A DNA stretch of 64,000 nt from Mariannaea sp. PMI_226 (lineage: Eukaryota > Ascomycota > Sordariomycetes > Hypocreales > Nectriaceae): assembly GCA_024336345.1 (NCBI GenBank), contig JANFOG010000011.1, forward strand, positions 930,001 through 994,000. Reading direction: 5' to 3'. Under the pieces are notes generated by a model. The model was not told the DNA's origin. It did not search any database and saw only the letters and a list, made by a program, of their open reading frames with translations. Every line of letters starts with the position of its first letter. Positions within the stretch are counted from its first letter, which is position 1. Both the position numbers and the translations under genes were made by a program. Below, piece by piece: positions 1 through 11,361 of this stretch.

Positions 1-290
1 TGGTGAATGTCGTGTTTGGAGGCGAGAACTATGAGTGGACAACACTGGAATTGGAAGCTCGTGGCATGAGAAAATCTGGTGAGTTCTTTGCCTCTCTCTA
101 ACTTTCTTCTAAACTAGTTGAGTCTATCAGCATGGACTAACGTGTATATATAGGCAAGGAATACTTCAACCGTTATGCCCTAGTGATAAAGTGGAATGAA
201 GATGGTAAAGTGGCCATGGTCAGAGACTACCTTGACACTGCCATCATCGAAGAGATTTGGAGAGAAGCTGGGGAGTTGGGTCTTTTTTAG
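1..290 (+). CDS. SnoaL/NTF2-like protein, 3' end only
   Basis: This is the last part of a gene that begins left of the window. The open frame starts at base 3, is interrupted by an intron at 79-153 (GTGAGT donor, branch-like ggactaac, TATATAG acceptor) and ends with TAG at 288-290. The roughly 70 visible residues include YALVIKWNEDGKVAMVRDYLD, an alternating strand pattern ending in an acidic helix. This resembles the C-terminal strands of SnoaL-like/NTF2-fold proteins, a family of small cone-shaped enzymes or binding proteins often found beside secondary-metabolism genes. The ending REAGELGLF fits a natural C-terminus. No catalytic residue can be judged because the N-terminal half is missing. 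The reading frame and splice site are well supported; the family call is moderate. Confidence 0.65.
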
Positions 291-3200
291 ATAAAGTTTT
301 TGCTAGGGATACTTAACCCTCCGTTGTGGAAGCAAAGGACATAGTGCTATGGAACTAAAACATATTGTTATTGTTTCGTTTAGACGAGCCCGCTACAGAT
401 AGTCCTTGCAGGAGGACGAAAGCCTTGTTTTATTATACTCTAAATATATGCTTTATCTTAACCTTTACTACGAATCTTAGACTCAGGAGTGGTATAGGGA
501 GACTGGGATTTCTGTACCAATTAGAACTGGCTGTCGGCATTTACGTTCGCTTGGTATGCCATCTACTAATATTTAGCCTGATAGTCTCAAACACAGACAT
601 ATATCCGCATAGACAAGGTTTGTTACTTGTACATTCGGTCGCTATCATCAGCTACAGCTCACGTATCAAAACAGCGCCTTGTCCTTGTTCCTCTATTGGA
701 TGTCCCAGGCACGAAAGGCATTTATAGTCAGGTAGAACATAGAAAGAACTTATAGCAAGATCTAACACTTCAGGAATAGTATAAGGTGTGAAGTTAAAGT
801 TATACAAAACTAGCAATGAACTATTCGCCAAAATTGTTCAAGTCAGCTGTCATGATTATACACTATGGCAATAACAAAAAGTTACATGACCAATGGCATT
901 CATCCAGTGAAAAGAGTATCGAGACGTCCGTTTGGTACCACACTTCATCCATGACTCAGTGTCCTGGCCCAAAAATCATGGTCACGCTGTGAGGCGATAG
1001 TAAATGTACAAGTCTTCTGCACCCAGTAGTAGCAAGCCCAGGATAAGAAACCACGCGAAAGAAATACCACACTCCCTAGCCCATGCACGTTATCCTCCCG
1101 ATAAAGCCTTTCCATGCAGAAAGGGTCATGCACCCAGTATAGAATGCCTCTCTTCGGCACAGACATGGTACCTCGGTGACTGCGATGCGTATGAACATAG
1201 AGCAAGAAGGATTTGAGTCCAATATTTCTAGAGTTCCAAATATTTCCATGTATGAGAGCGAATAATATTTGGGCTTGCGAGGATAAGATCCATCTCCATC
1301 GCGTGGTACGCTCCATTGCCTCGTGGCTGCTTCCCAGCGACTCTATGCAGAACGCCGTTGGGCGTCCTTGTTCAGACCTCTTTGATCGCCGCAAACCCTG
1401 ACAGGGCATGCTAGCAAATACTCTTGTCGCGGCCATTCCACATAACACTTCAGATGACTGGCCCTCGTTTCCGTTTAGGTACCACTCTTTCAGCTAGGCT
1501 GATCTCGAATTTATTATTATGAATATTGGAACAGCCAATTCGCTGGGGCAACAGGATGAGGACCACTCTCAGCGACTTGAAATCTCACCGCACCACGTGA
1601 TACGTCCAGCGTTCCACAGACCAAATCCATTTTAATTGCCATCCTACAGTCTTGGAAGGCATACACAGCGTATATTTCGGGAAAGCATCTAAAGATGAAC
1701 CTATCATCTTCTTCTTAACATCCAGGGCAAGCTCCAGATAGAAATGAAAAAGAGAAAAAGAAACACGCCTGTCAGACGTCCATCAACACCCACCCTGAAA
1801 GCGCGCCCGAAGGCAGACCGCGAACAGGGTCGAGATCATCAAGAGTAGAAAACATCTCTCTATACAGCAGCCGTTCAGAGAGCAGCGCCGCCATCCTTGC
1901 GGACAGAGCGAGAGGACCAAGGTATTCACTCTAGGGTGTCGAGGATATACACTCATCAACCAGGGTGGGATCTGTGGCTTCTTTAGGAAACCAAGAGTAG
2001 GTCGATTACTATAGAAATGATTCTCCTGGAATTGGGGTTAGCAAGATTGTCTCACGGGTAGAATGGAGGCATAGCAAGCAAATCAGCCAAGAGCACGAAG
2101 CAACCTCTTCTGCGTCAAAACTGCCGAGTGTGAGGACACTAGATGAAGTGTCTCGATCACACCGGCAGTAAAAGCGAGAATAGGATTGCTGGTGCTCTGG
2201 AGAGTGCTGCTAGTAGGGGTGCACATACTGAAGTATTGTCGACGTGAAGAAGAAAGGAAAAAAAGTTCGAAAGGTGGAAGATTCGACCGTGTTTTATATG
2301 AATCAAAGTGGGTCCCGCATCAGTTACTCTCACCGCCTAAAAGTTTTTCTGCCCGGCAGAATTCTCGTTGCTGCCTCAGAGCGCTGACCCTGATTTCCAC
2401 AAAGAGGGTCCAGTAGGGGCGTAACCCACTGTAATTTTTTCTTTTTTGGAGCCATCTCGCCTCAAATTCTCTCACCGCCGACGCTACAGCAGCTAGGCTA
2501 GGAGCTTGGTCCACTGGCTGCCGGGACCTGTCACGGGCCCCTGCGCCTGAAGTGTGGATAGCACCAACCACCTATGGTCGCTCGACAGCCAGTCACCGAC
2601 GTTGGTTACGAGAATTTTCATTCACGATGCCTCATCAATCATGTCAATCTGTAGAACTGTGGATGTTTCTTTTGGAAAAGAAAGAGTTTTCTTTTTTTTA
2701 CTATCTCAGATGTTTCAAGATTACGCCGGCGGTGACCCGAGTTAGTTTGATGAGACGGATCCCAAAGTCGGCACTTGGTTGGTTGAGCAGATTCTCTCAT
2801 CTCAAATTTGTCGTTGATATTGCCTCCCATGCAAGCATCTCCGGGAAAGACTTCCGGTTCTGGAGTCTCAACGCTCATTTTTCAAGCTTGACTGAGTCTG
2901 GCTTTTCATATGTGCATTACTTTTGTAATTCAGTGATGGAGAATAATGCGTCCCTCATCAGAGCTGTGCGTGATTCGCTTGTGCAAGTTGTGGATTTTCA
3001 GTGATCCTGATTCGAGCTTATGCCCGCAGCAATGCATGCAGTAATGATTATGGAATGCCCAATTTTCCCGATACGTACCGTGAAAAGATACTTGATCAAA
3101 TACAGCCTGATACTTTGCGGCTTGTACTGTGTCATGACACATCAATCATGTTGAAACGCAGTGAACATATCGGTAGTGATTTCCCATCTCCAGAGAAAAG

Positions 3201-3789
3201 ATTCCATGGGCAGAGAGATTGTCAGATAATTTGCTAATTTATTCGCCCACGACACTAACCTTGAGTCAAATGATTTCAGATTCAGCACAGTTTCCTCCCC
3301 TACTCGAAGTTCGAGCACATCATGTTTGCCATCATGAGTGGAGCTTTTACACAATGATGATTTTGCGACTACCCTGTAGACAATTGTAAAAAATAGCAAA
3401 GGACACATAAACAAATCACAGTAGATGAGAGATGTGGTGTTTTATTAATTCTCCGGGTATTGTTATGGTATTTTATTTGTTCACTGATATCTCTGTGGGG
3501 GTTGAGTGGTAACCAACCTGGGCTTCTGATCATGATACATTGAGCAGATCATGGGCTGCACCATCCTTACTGCATGATATCGTATCGAAACTGAACAAGC
3601 TGAACAAAACTTCCACGCCTTAGGCTTCATTGCCTAGCAACCATCTGCCAGGGTGAAATAAAGCCGGTCATACATATTTAGATATTGACGTCGTGTGATG
3701 CAAAGGGTGCACAGTTTCCCAGATTCATAGACGTGCGAATCACGAACGTGGCAGATATTTCAACTCATGAGCCTCATGACAACTCCTGG
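291..3789. other. Gene-free stretch, 3.5 kb
   Basis: I find no convincing gene here. Several open frames of 60-167 codons exist on both strands, for instance 945-1448 minus and 2552-3004 plus. They lack ATG starts in the right place, recognisable domains or matching splice signals. The first few hundred bases presumably hold the 3' untranslated region of the SnoaL-like gene. No RNA gene or clear repeat was seen. Confidence 0.5.
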
Positions 3790-4710
3790 CTAATCACGAT
3801 ACAGTTCATGGGAATCTATCCACGCCCTCACCTCACCAACAACTAGGCCATCAAGCCCTTTCTCACCACACTTCACCATGTCCCTCGCTCTGGAGCTACT
3901 CACTCCCTCCCCCTCCCTCCCCCCTTCTACCATGTCGACTCTGCTCATCCACTCTCCCCTGCCGCCAACTTCCTCCAACCCTCCGTTCGCCAACCTCTCC
4001 ACCTCCTCCCCTTGCTTATCCGTCCCGCCCCACTGCTCGTCCGGCCTCGTTGTCACACGGAGCCGCGCCGTCTCGAAAAACGGATCGAGCGCGGCCCGTA
4101 TCCCAGAAGGATGGTAATACTTTGGGTTGAATATGCGTACCAGCGTATCAAACCCAGCAAGGAAGGTTTGCGTTGTAGACGAGGGCGAGGATGAAGTTGA
4201 AGACGACCCATAGAATCCAGATTGAGCAATCGCACGAGCCTTTTCGTGGAAGAAAGGCATCGTGGTGACTGCCACATCGATTTCCAATTCACCATTCTCC
4301 CGTAGTTCATCCAGCAGTGCTCGCCCCATCGCCTCCATCATGCCCAATCTCAGCGGAAAACTTGCTGGCTTGGGCGCCTTGTCAGCATTATTCACGCTCA
4401 ACAACAACATTAGCCTTGCCTCCCCCTTCCCTCTCACGGCCCGGAGGGCATCGCGCGCCATGCCCGCATGCGCTATGGTCGGCGGGTTGAAGCTCGAGTC
4501 CAGCACGATGAGGTTCCTCACCGGGCGGGTGGGTCGACGCGGCGCGGGGTTGGAGGACGAGGCGGCGCCGGCGGCCGCAGAAGAAGACGGAAGTGTGTGC
4601 AGGACGCGAAAGACATCTTGCGACGCCTGGAAGGAAGAGAGGGAGCGGGACAGGAGAGAAACCAACGGTTTAGCGTCTGGATGAAGCATTGGCGGTGGCG
4701 ATACACTCAT
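3790..4710 (-). CDS. POF1: POF1-like nicotinamide/nicotinate mononucleotide adenylyltransferase-fold protein
   Basis: Single-exon gene of 306 residues. It belongs to the nucleotidyltransferase alpha/beta phosphodiesterase superfamily. Residues 73-81 read SFNPPTIAH, matching the nucleotide-binding (T/S)xFxPxHxxH motif with Thr-Ile-Ala-His at the end. The C-terminal VSSSRARD (270-277) matches the ISSTxxR motif that binds the triphosphate. The order and spacing match the fungal POF1 group, which is related to NMN adenylyltransferases. Yeast Pof1 is described as an ATPase linked to filamentation and protein quality control, so true NAD synthesis is not certain. A low-complexity Ser/Thr stretch lies near the middle. 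The ATG at 4710 is preferred because upstream codons in the frame have no ATG and look non-conserved. It lies 253 bp downstream of the VPS11 stop, in the same direction. Confidence 0.85.
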   Translation of the reverse strand: MSVSPPPMLHPDAKPLVSLLSRSLSSFQASQDVFRVLHTLPSSSAAAGAASSSNPAPRRPTRPVRNLIVLDSSFNPPTIAHAGMARDALRAVRGKGEARLMLLLSVNNADKAPKPASFPLRLGMMEAMGRALLDELRENGELEIDVAVTTMPFFHEKARAIAQSGFYGSSSTSSSPSSTTQTFLAGFDTLVRIFNPKYYHPSGIRAALDPFFETARLRVTTRPDEQWGGTDKQGEEVERLANGGLEEVGGRGEWMSRVDMVEGGREGEGVSSSRARDMVKCGEKGLDGLVVGEVRAWIDSHELYRD

Positions 4711-4963
4711 GATGCTGTGAAAGGTGAGTTTGACAACGAGGTGATTGCGAGATGGAAAAAGGGACGTGGGGCAAAATGAGATCTGCTTGAAACTGAAAAG
4801 ATGTGTACGAAATGCGCCGCTCTTGCGATTAACAAGATCCCCCAACACACCCAAATCGTAACAACACAACTCGAAATACGCTATACTAAATAGCTGATGC
4901 TAACAAATGCATTCCTAAACTCCTTAGCCTCCCCCTCGGCAAACTTCAAAGACTCGCTTGTCG

Positions 4964-7900
4964 CTACTCTGCACTGTGCCCAACATCCATCACACCTCTC
5001 GAGAACCAGTCTGCCACGGTTCCCAATCGGTCCTCGCTATTCTCTACGTTGGCCTTAAACAGTTCGTGCTTGACTGCGCTCTCCCGCTGACTCTCTCTCA
5101 TCTTACGAATCACGTCGTTCTCTCCCGCACACTTGGGGCACTCAGCCTCATCCTCCTTGTCTGCGTTTCGTACACATCGCTGATGGAAGCTGTGCTTGCA
5201 TAAGAAATGAACAGCCGGAAGATCCAACCGCTGGCTGCAATCAGAGCACCAAGTCGCCTGGAACACCACCGGTTTTGTACCGAGGTCTGCCAGCTCTCCT
5301 CGTCGCTTTTCCGTATCAGCCCGGAGGGTGTTGATCTTGTGGCGGTTCTGGGCAATTTCTTTTCGCTCTCGTGTGATTGTCTCATGAAGGTATGGCTTAA
5401 TCATACCCATGGTTGCCACTCCATCTCCGGATGACTGTCCCACCAGTGTCTGAATGACCTGCAAGGGAGCCATTAAACCATCCCGGTCGATCTTGGAGAG
5501 CACGTTAGCCAACTCCTCTGGACCAGCCTCTTCGAGCACTTTAGGGTCTGAGGTGAGATATGCTAATGCTGCGGGATACAGTTGTGGTTCTTCTGGGCCG
5601 TATTTTCTCAATGCCTTCATGGCTCCTCGAGTGTCCTTGGCTGACGTATATGACCTAAATATGTCAGAGTAAAGACCGGCTTGCTCTTTAACCAACACCG
5701 ATCCGTCCTGAAAGTTGGATAAGTGAGACAGAAGCAGGACGTTAGAGCTCTCCATTGGGATGTGCTCTCCCTCAATGAGATTTTTGGCCTTGGCCTCCCA
5801 TTCCTCTTTGTGATGTTGGCCTTTCTTCTCGCTTGCCTTATACAGATACATTTCGAACAAAGTCGTGTAGAGGTCTGTTCTGTCGCTCGACTTGATATCC
5901 TTCTCTTTCAGGCATGCTTCGAGGAACTCAATAAATTCGTCAGGGTGGTCGATGAACGAGGAAAATGCAGTTCGAGGAGGTGGCGGAGAATACTTTGGTG
6001 CTGGTGTGTCAACCGCGTCAATAACAAGAGGCTGATCGCTCACATTTCCTGGCGTTCCCGGACTGGCAACAGAAGGAACATTCATGTAAGGGAGCGGGAG
6101 TAGGTTGGAGAGGTTCTGGACCGCGTTTGCAGCAAATCCACCAGCAAGAGGCGCCTCTACCTCATTTGATACCACAATTGATCGTCTGGGCTTGTACGCG
6201 CCGGTGTAATAGTCCACAAAAAGCTGCGTTGCATCATTGGGGCAGTTTTCAATGAGAACTCGGGCGTATTTTTGCATGCATCGGTAGGTCTGGAAAAAGT
6301 GAGCTGGAGTTTTCAAAACTTTGAAGGGGTGACATACCGTCTCCGGATCTTGTCGACATATGAAGTCGAGGGCCTCTTCGTAATTTTTTGAGTCTTCAAT
6401 CAAGATATCCACCACCATGTCGGTTTCACCATGCTTCTTTGCGAGGTATGCTGCCTGCTCATAATATCCACCCTGGCGACACATTGCGATCGCCGTGTCC
6501 AGGTCAAACTTGAGGTCGCCAGGAGACTTGATGAACTTTTCAAGCTTGTTGATATCCTTCAGTTTCGCATAACAGTTGAGAAGAAGTGTGGTATGATCGG
6601 CTGTCGCCTTGCGATGCTCATGTAGTTGTTCCAGGTACTGAATAAGATTATGAATGCGTTGTGTATCAAGAAACTGAAACTGGTTAGATTATTTATCGTA
6701 ATACATGAAGCTTTGCTCACCTTGCGGATGACTTGTGATGGCTCGGTCACGTCGATGGCCCGGATGTATTGCACCATTGCTCCATCATAGTCCGCCTTTT
6801 GATACAAATGATCACCAAAGCGACGATAGATCAAACTCTGGTGTTCAGCATCTAGCTCAGACTTCTGCGCCAGTTCAATGGCCAAGGGAAACATGTTTCG
6901 TTGATACATCATTTCCAATCGCTGCTGAAGGGCCTTTTCATGGTATCGATACACCTAGAAATGAGTTAGAAGCTGATGTCTGGGTTACGCGACACACGAT
7001 GCACTGACCTTTCCATCTTGGGTAATGGTAAAGAAGTCTTCCCATATTTCGGCAAAGAACCTGACAGGTGACATAAGGGTCTCGGTGTGGCTGATGACTC
7101 GGAGATCTGGGTCTAAGAGTACAAAAGTGGAAGCGTTGAAGAGCGGATTCGTCGTACTGCTTCCAAACCGTCGTCGTAAACCATCAGAGCTGCCGTTGGA
7201 GGCTGAAGGTGGGCAAGCCAAAGCTACATAGTCTTGGTACATGGCAATCAAGCTCTTCGGCGACTCGTAGGCCTTTGGAGGGCCACGTCCCTCAAGTGTA
7301 TATGTGTATATGGCGTCTTCTCGCGCAACTACCACGTCACCTGTCCTTGGGTCGAGAGTCATGCAGTCTAACCCGCACCCAACATCCTCCACTGTCTTAG
7401 GTGGCAGGCCATGCCCTTTCTTGGACAAACCGAGCTTCAGTATTCTCGAGGTAGTCGAAACGAACACCGTCGTTAACTGGGGGTCGACCATGAATTGTAC
7501 GCCAGTGACCGGCTCTTCTGACTCGAAAACGATTCGCTGCTTCGATCCCAGGTCGTGTATAAGATTGCCTCGAATCACGGTGACTGCACCGTTGGCGAAC
7601 CCAACAGCGATTTGGGTGAGATCGTCGACGGCAGTAAACGCAGATATCTACTCTATATTAGCTGAATTCACACGTACGGGTGTGGGGATGTATTCACAGG
7701 GAACTGCCGCCTTCCGTTGTTGATTGTCAACGTGCTCAAGCAAGTTGGTAATTTGGTCTTCTTGGCCAATTGGTCGAGAGCCCAGACTTTGAGCACCGGT
7801 TCGTTACTCATATCCTCCTACAGCCAAGTCAGGAAATTACCAAAAGAGTGCTAGTAGCCTCGTGCCAGACATAAAGCACTCACAGCAACAGTAACCAGTA

Positions 7901-8235
7901 TACTTGTTCCCTCGACCTGTCGCATGTGGGTGATGGATCCCGTCTCATGCGCCTGGAATCGTCGGATGACGTTCCAGGCCTTGCCTATGATGTTGACCCA
8001 TCCATCGTGCGTGCCGACAAAGAGGCTATCGGAACCTGTCGTGATGCTGGAGATTTCGTTGCCTTCGAAGAGCTGCTGGGTATCCTCCTCTGGGAGGGCG
8101 ATCTGAGTGACGTCGAAGAAGTCAAACGACTTCCACTGCGGCGGGTGGGTCAGCGATAAGTTTGAAGACGCGAGCGCGTATCTATAAAGATACGAGTAGA
8201 TGCACAGAAGAGGGGTTACTGACTGAGATGGCCAT
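4964..8235 (-). CDS. VPS11: Vacuolar protein sorting protein Vps11 (Pep5), HOPS/CORVET core subunit
   Basis: Core subunit of the HOPS and CORVET tethering complexes, acting in endosome-vacuole fusion. Seven exons on the minus strand give 972 residues: 8224-8235, 7884-8135, 7698-7817, 7009-7647, 6721-6954, 6338-6673 and 4964-6289. The first exon encodes only four residues (MAIS), joined to WKSFDFF, the usual Vps11 start. The N-terminal half is a beta-propeller region (GFANGAVTVIRG) and the middle is the alpha-solenoid (VIRKFLDTQRIHNLI). Residues 879-918 form a RING-H2 finger with ligands C-x2-C-x12-C-x-H-x2-H-x2-C-x11-C-x2-C. Length fits the family. The intron at 6290-6337 is 48 nt, stop-free and in frame, so retention would add 16 residues; conservation favours splicing. 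The total coding length is a multiple of three. Confidence 0.93.
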
Positions 8236-8780
8236 CTTGCTGCATTGGGGAGCCTGAGCAGTTGGAGGTTGGAGGTTGGGGGATGTACCGAAGCCGCACG
8301 ATGACGATGGTGGGACGCTTTCCGTCGTCAATGCGCTAGATGGAGTAAGCTTGGGGGAGCTGTCCCAGGCTGCACTGAGCTTGCTTAGCGCCACAGTGGC
8401 TGTCGTCCAGTGTGGACCCGCCAGTGAGGATACAGGCATTCAATACTTGAGATGGGCACCGTACGTAATGAATCCAGGCACCGAGCGCACAGGGGCCGCC
8501 GAGCTTGTGAGAATGACAAGGCCATGCACCTTGCCCGACGATTTTCAAAAATCCAACCAACCACCTACGGATGATAGGGCCTTGTGGAAAGTCTCCCCTT
8601 AGGGTATCATGTATTCTTATCATGGAGACTCCCAAAAAGTCCCTTTCTTGACTAACAGCGCTGAACCAAGCTCTATCAACCCAAATATTTGTCAGTGCTA
8701 CCAAAAACCAGCCCATTAACCTTGTCAAATCAACCCCAAATATAAGTACTCCCATCATTCATTACTACTCGGCATGCTCT
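8236..8780. other. Promoter region of VPS11 and 3' region of the next gene
   Basis: About 545 bp between the VPS11 start and the stop codon of the upstream same-strand gene. It should hold the VPS11 promoter and 5' leader. No TATA box or coding frame is convincing. An upstream ATG lies ten bases before the VPS11 start in another frame and stops within ten codons in unspliced sequence, so it could act as a short upstream open frame. Confidence 0.45.
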
Positions 8781-10113
8781 CTACCTGTTCTTCTCCTCTT
8801 CTTCTGTTGCTGCGTCTTCCTTGAGTACGTCCTCCCTCAGAGGATCTTCTCTGGTGCTTGCTGTCACCGGCTCTTCCTTGTCCTTATCAAATCTCTCGCT
8901 CGGTACCTCACGCGGAGTGACAAGGGGGCTGCTCAACCCCCCAATGCTCCCGCTGACGCTGTCGGCCCTAGTATGACCCAGAAAACCACTCCGGACACTC
9001 GCGCCGTCACCTTGCTTGGCGTAGTAACTGCTGCGGTCGCCGGCTATTGTTGGCATGACCCCAGTAGCCGAATAGATACTGGTGCGCTCGGCGCCGATTC
9101 GGGAGCCACTCCCATAGATTCCGGGAGTGGGAGGCATACCCGACGGATCAATGTTAGCGCTGAGAACGCTGAGCGGCAGGCTTTCTCGACTGCCACCCCA
9201 GAGGGAGGAAGGAGCCAATGCTCTGACTGAAGCATCTGTATCGAGAGACCGGCGGCGTCGACGCTTGCTGGAAGATGCAAGTGTGAGTATAGATGCGTTG
9301 TCGGTCAATAGATTATTTGCTGTGGCGGAAGTATAGGTTGTCGGGTTACTAGTCGGAACGAGATGCGATGGGATTGCCGAGGCCGGAGATGTTGTCGGGA
9401 AGGGTTGGCTGAATTGAATGGACTGACTAGTACTGTGAGGGTGGGTTGAGCTGGTAGGTTGTGCCTGTGTTGTCCCGTTGGGCGCCATGGACTGAATGGT
9501 GGTCAACGTGGTTGTCAGTGACCGGACGGATGGCGCAGGGCTTGAGAAGGTGCTGTCTCCCCCTCTCCTTGATTCCACACCACCACCGACCGTGCGACTT
9601 GTTCCCGCCAGGGAGCTGGCGCCGTGACTGGCGGCGATAGAACGGGATCCTTCATGATCTGTCGATACAGTGCCGACTAGACTCCTTCTACCTATGGTGG
9701 GAGGAGCCTGGTTCTCTCTCGAGGTGCTGCTAGTTGGAGCTAAGCTTGTATTGCTACCGGAGTGTGCGGTAGAGAATGTGCAGGCGCTGGTGCCATTTGT
9801 GACACCGTTTCCTGTGGTTCCTGATTCGGGGTATGGGTTGTTCTTCTTTGGGCCACGCTTGATCTTGTGTCGCTTGTGACGGTCGCTTTCAACGGAGTTT
9901 TTGAAGTTGGTCAACTTCTTGACCCAAGTTGAGAAGGGGCGGCGACGGCCTTGTCGGTCTGATGATGGCGCGTTAGTGATCAAAAAGTATAACATTCTGG
10001 GTTGGGGCGTAGTAGAGGATTTGCGAGGATGGCAAAAGGTCGTGGTGGAAATAGGGAGATAGAAATAGGGGAATATTACCATGGGTTGGATGGAGAGTGT
10101 CGGTCGTAGCCAT
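8781..10113 (-). CDS. Conserved fungal Ser/Thr-rich protein of unknown function
   Basis: Two exons (10080-10113 and 8781-9958, intron 9959-10079 with ATCAG acceptor) give 403 residues starting MATTDTLHPTH. Splicing joins the start to DRQGRRRPFSTWVKKL (residues 12-27), a compact basic-aromatic motif that looks conserved rather than random. The rest is low-complexity, rich in Ser, Thr, Gly and Pro, and predicted disordered, with a basic RRRRR-like patch near the middle and an acidic Glu-rich C-terminus ending EEEEKNR. No transmembrane segment or enzyme motif is visible. The basic head, disordered body and acidic tail suggest a scaffold or regulatory protein, but I do not recognise a function. 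The exon structure is well supported by phase and by the ATG placement. Confidence 0.75.
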
Positions 10114-11361
10114 GACGGCCTGGGTTCGGAGGTTCGTATTCAGATCGTAGGATTCGAAAAGACAGGCGGTGGGACGATGACAGCGCAGCTTTGAGGTCGT
10201 TGAATGGCTAGAGATGCTGGGCGTCGTTAGGCAGCCAGACAGAGGGAGACGGGTAGTCAATGGCAGATTTGGTGGAAGAGATGGGGAGGTAGGTCGAGGG
10301 TTGGATGATGTCGATCGCTATAGGGAGGGTCTCAGGACGCGGTGAAAGAGGGGCACGAGCCAACAGGAGAAGGACAAAGAAAGGCAGCGTCACTTGGAGT
10401 GGTGGTGGTGGTGCATGTAATTATGACATGGATGATCAAAGTACAGGCGGCTCACGAATGGCGACGGCGACAGCGCAATGACGGGATGTCAATCACGTGC
10501 GAGACATCCGGGGATGACACGGGAGGAGGGAGAGAAGCGAGGCCAAAGACAAAATGAATGGGCACCGATCAATATTGAAGTCCATGCTTCGAGGCGGAGC
10601 AACTCTAGTCTGGCTTGGTTTGAGCCTAATATCAATAAAGAAAGACGGCCTGGCAATCGGCAATACTATGTAAGCTGAGCAGAGGCGGCACCATGTAGCA
10701 CAGGACGGGGTCAACTAATTCAGACGGACAAGTGTGCGTCGTATATGCACCTCAGGTAATGAATTGCGGTTTGCTACAGCGTCTTGTACTGAAGATAGCA
10801 GAGCATATCGCTCCAGCAACCAGGAAGGTTGGGGCATCAATTCCCGACTGAATCCGCGCAGGCTTCGCACAATATTGCACAGCATAGTCCTGGACGGGGA
10901 CAACTCGTCTAGAATTCTGTTGGGCGCTAAATATCGATGCACAGGAGTGTGTTTTGGAAGGTCAAGCCTGTGGCCGGTAGATATTTCGAGACTTCTCATC
11001 CACTCGCTGGTGCCACGCTGATACATACTCTGGAGGAAAGCTGCATTCATTGCAGCTGAGATTCAAACAAAACCACCTATCATTACGAAGGCGTGCTACC
11101 ACACGTGGACGGGCCCCCTTTATTTCCACCCGACGTCACCTAAATGTAACGTTAGGTGCTGTGCTCCAGCAAGTCTGCTCACTAAGGCACCTAGGTAAGG
11201 TGCTTAGGCCAGGACCCTTAGGTTTTCCCCACTGGCCTGTCCTCTCCCCAGCGACAACCGTCTTGCTCCACCAAACAAGAGATTCAGAGGTTTCTCCATC
11301 GTCATGCTACCTGAAACGACTATAGCATGAACATGGTCATGATAATTCATCAACTTGGGCC
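10114..11361. other. Divergent promoter region between the Ser/Thr-rich gene and MLH3
   Basis: A 1.25 kb spacer between two genes transcribed away from each other, so both promoters should lie here. The segment about 11110-11225 contains several related AGGT/ACCT and CCTAGG-type words (CCTAGGTAAGG, CTTAGGCC) and an ACACGTGG E-box-like site near 11101. No open frame in the spacer has family support. Confidence 0.45.

Noticed and set aside
945..1448. 167-codon open frame on the minus strand
   Set aside because: It begins at GTG, has no ATG near its start with a conserved context, no domain, and composition like the surrounding non-coding DNA.
2552..3004. 150-codon open frame on the plus strand
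   Set aside because: No domain or splice context is recognisable and overlapping frames are open equally often.
4262..4684. 140-codon frame on the plus strand inside the POF1-like gene
   Set aside because: Antisense shadow of a high-GC coding region whose minus-strand product has clear motifs.
8781..10113. Ion-channel annotation for the Ser/Thr-rich protein
   Set aside because: No transmembrane helix is visible, so I left the function unknown.
11100..11225. CCTAGGTA/TTAGGCC-rich segment as a transposon end
   Set aside because: No terminal inverted repeats, target duplication or coding sequence; such words are common in ascomycete intergenic DNA.
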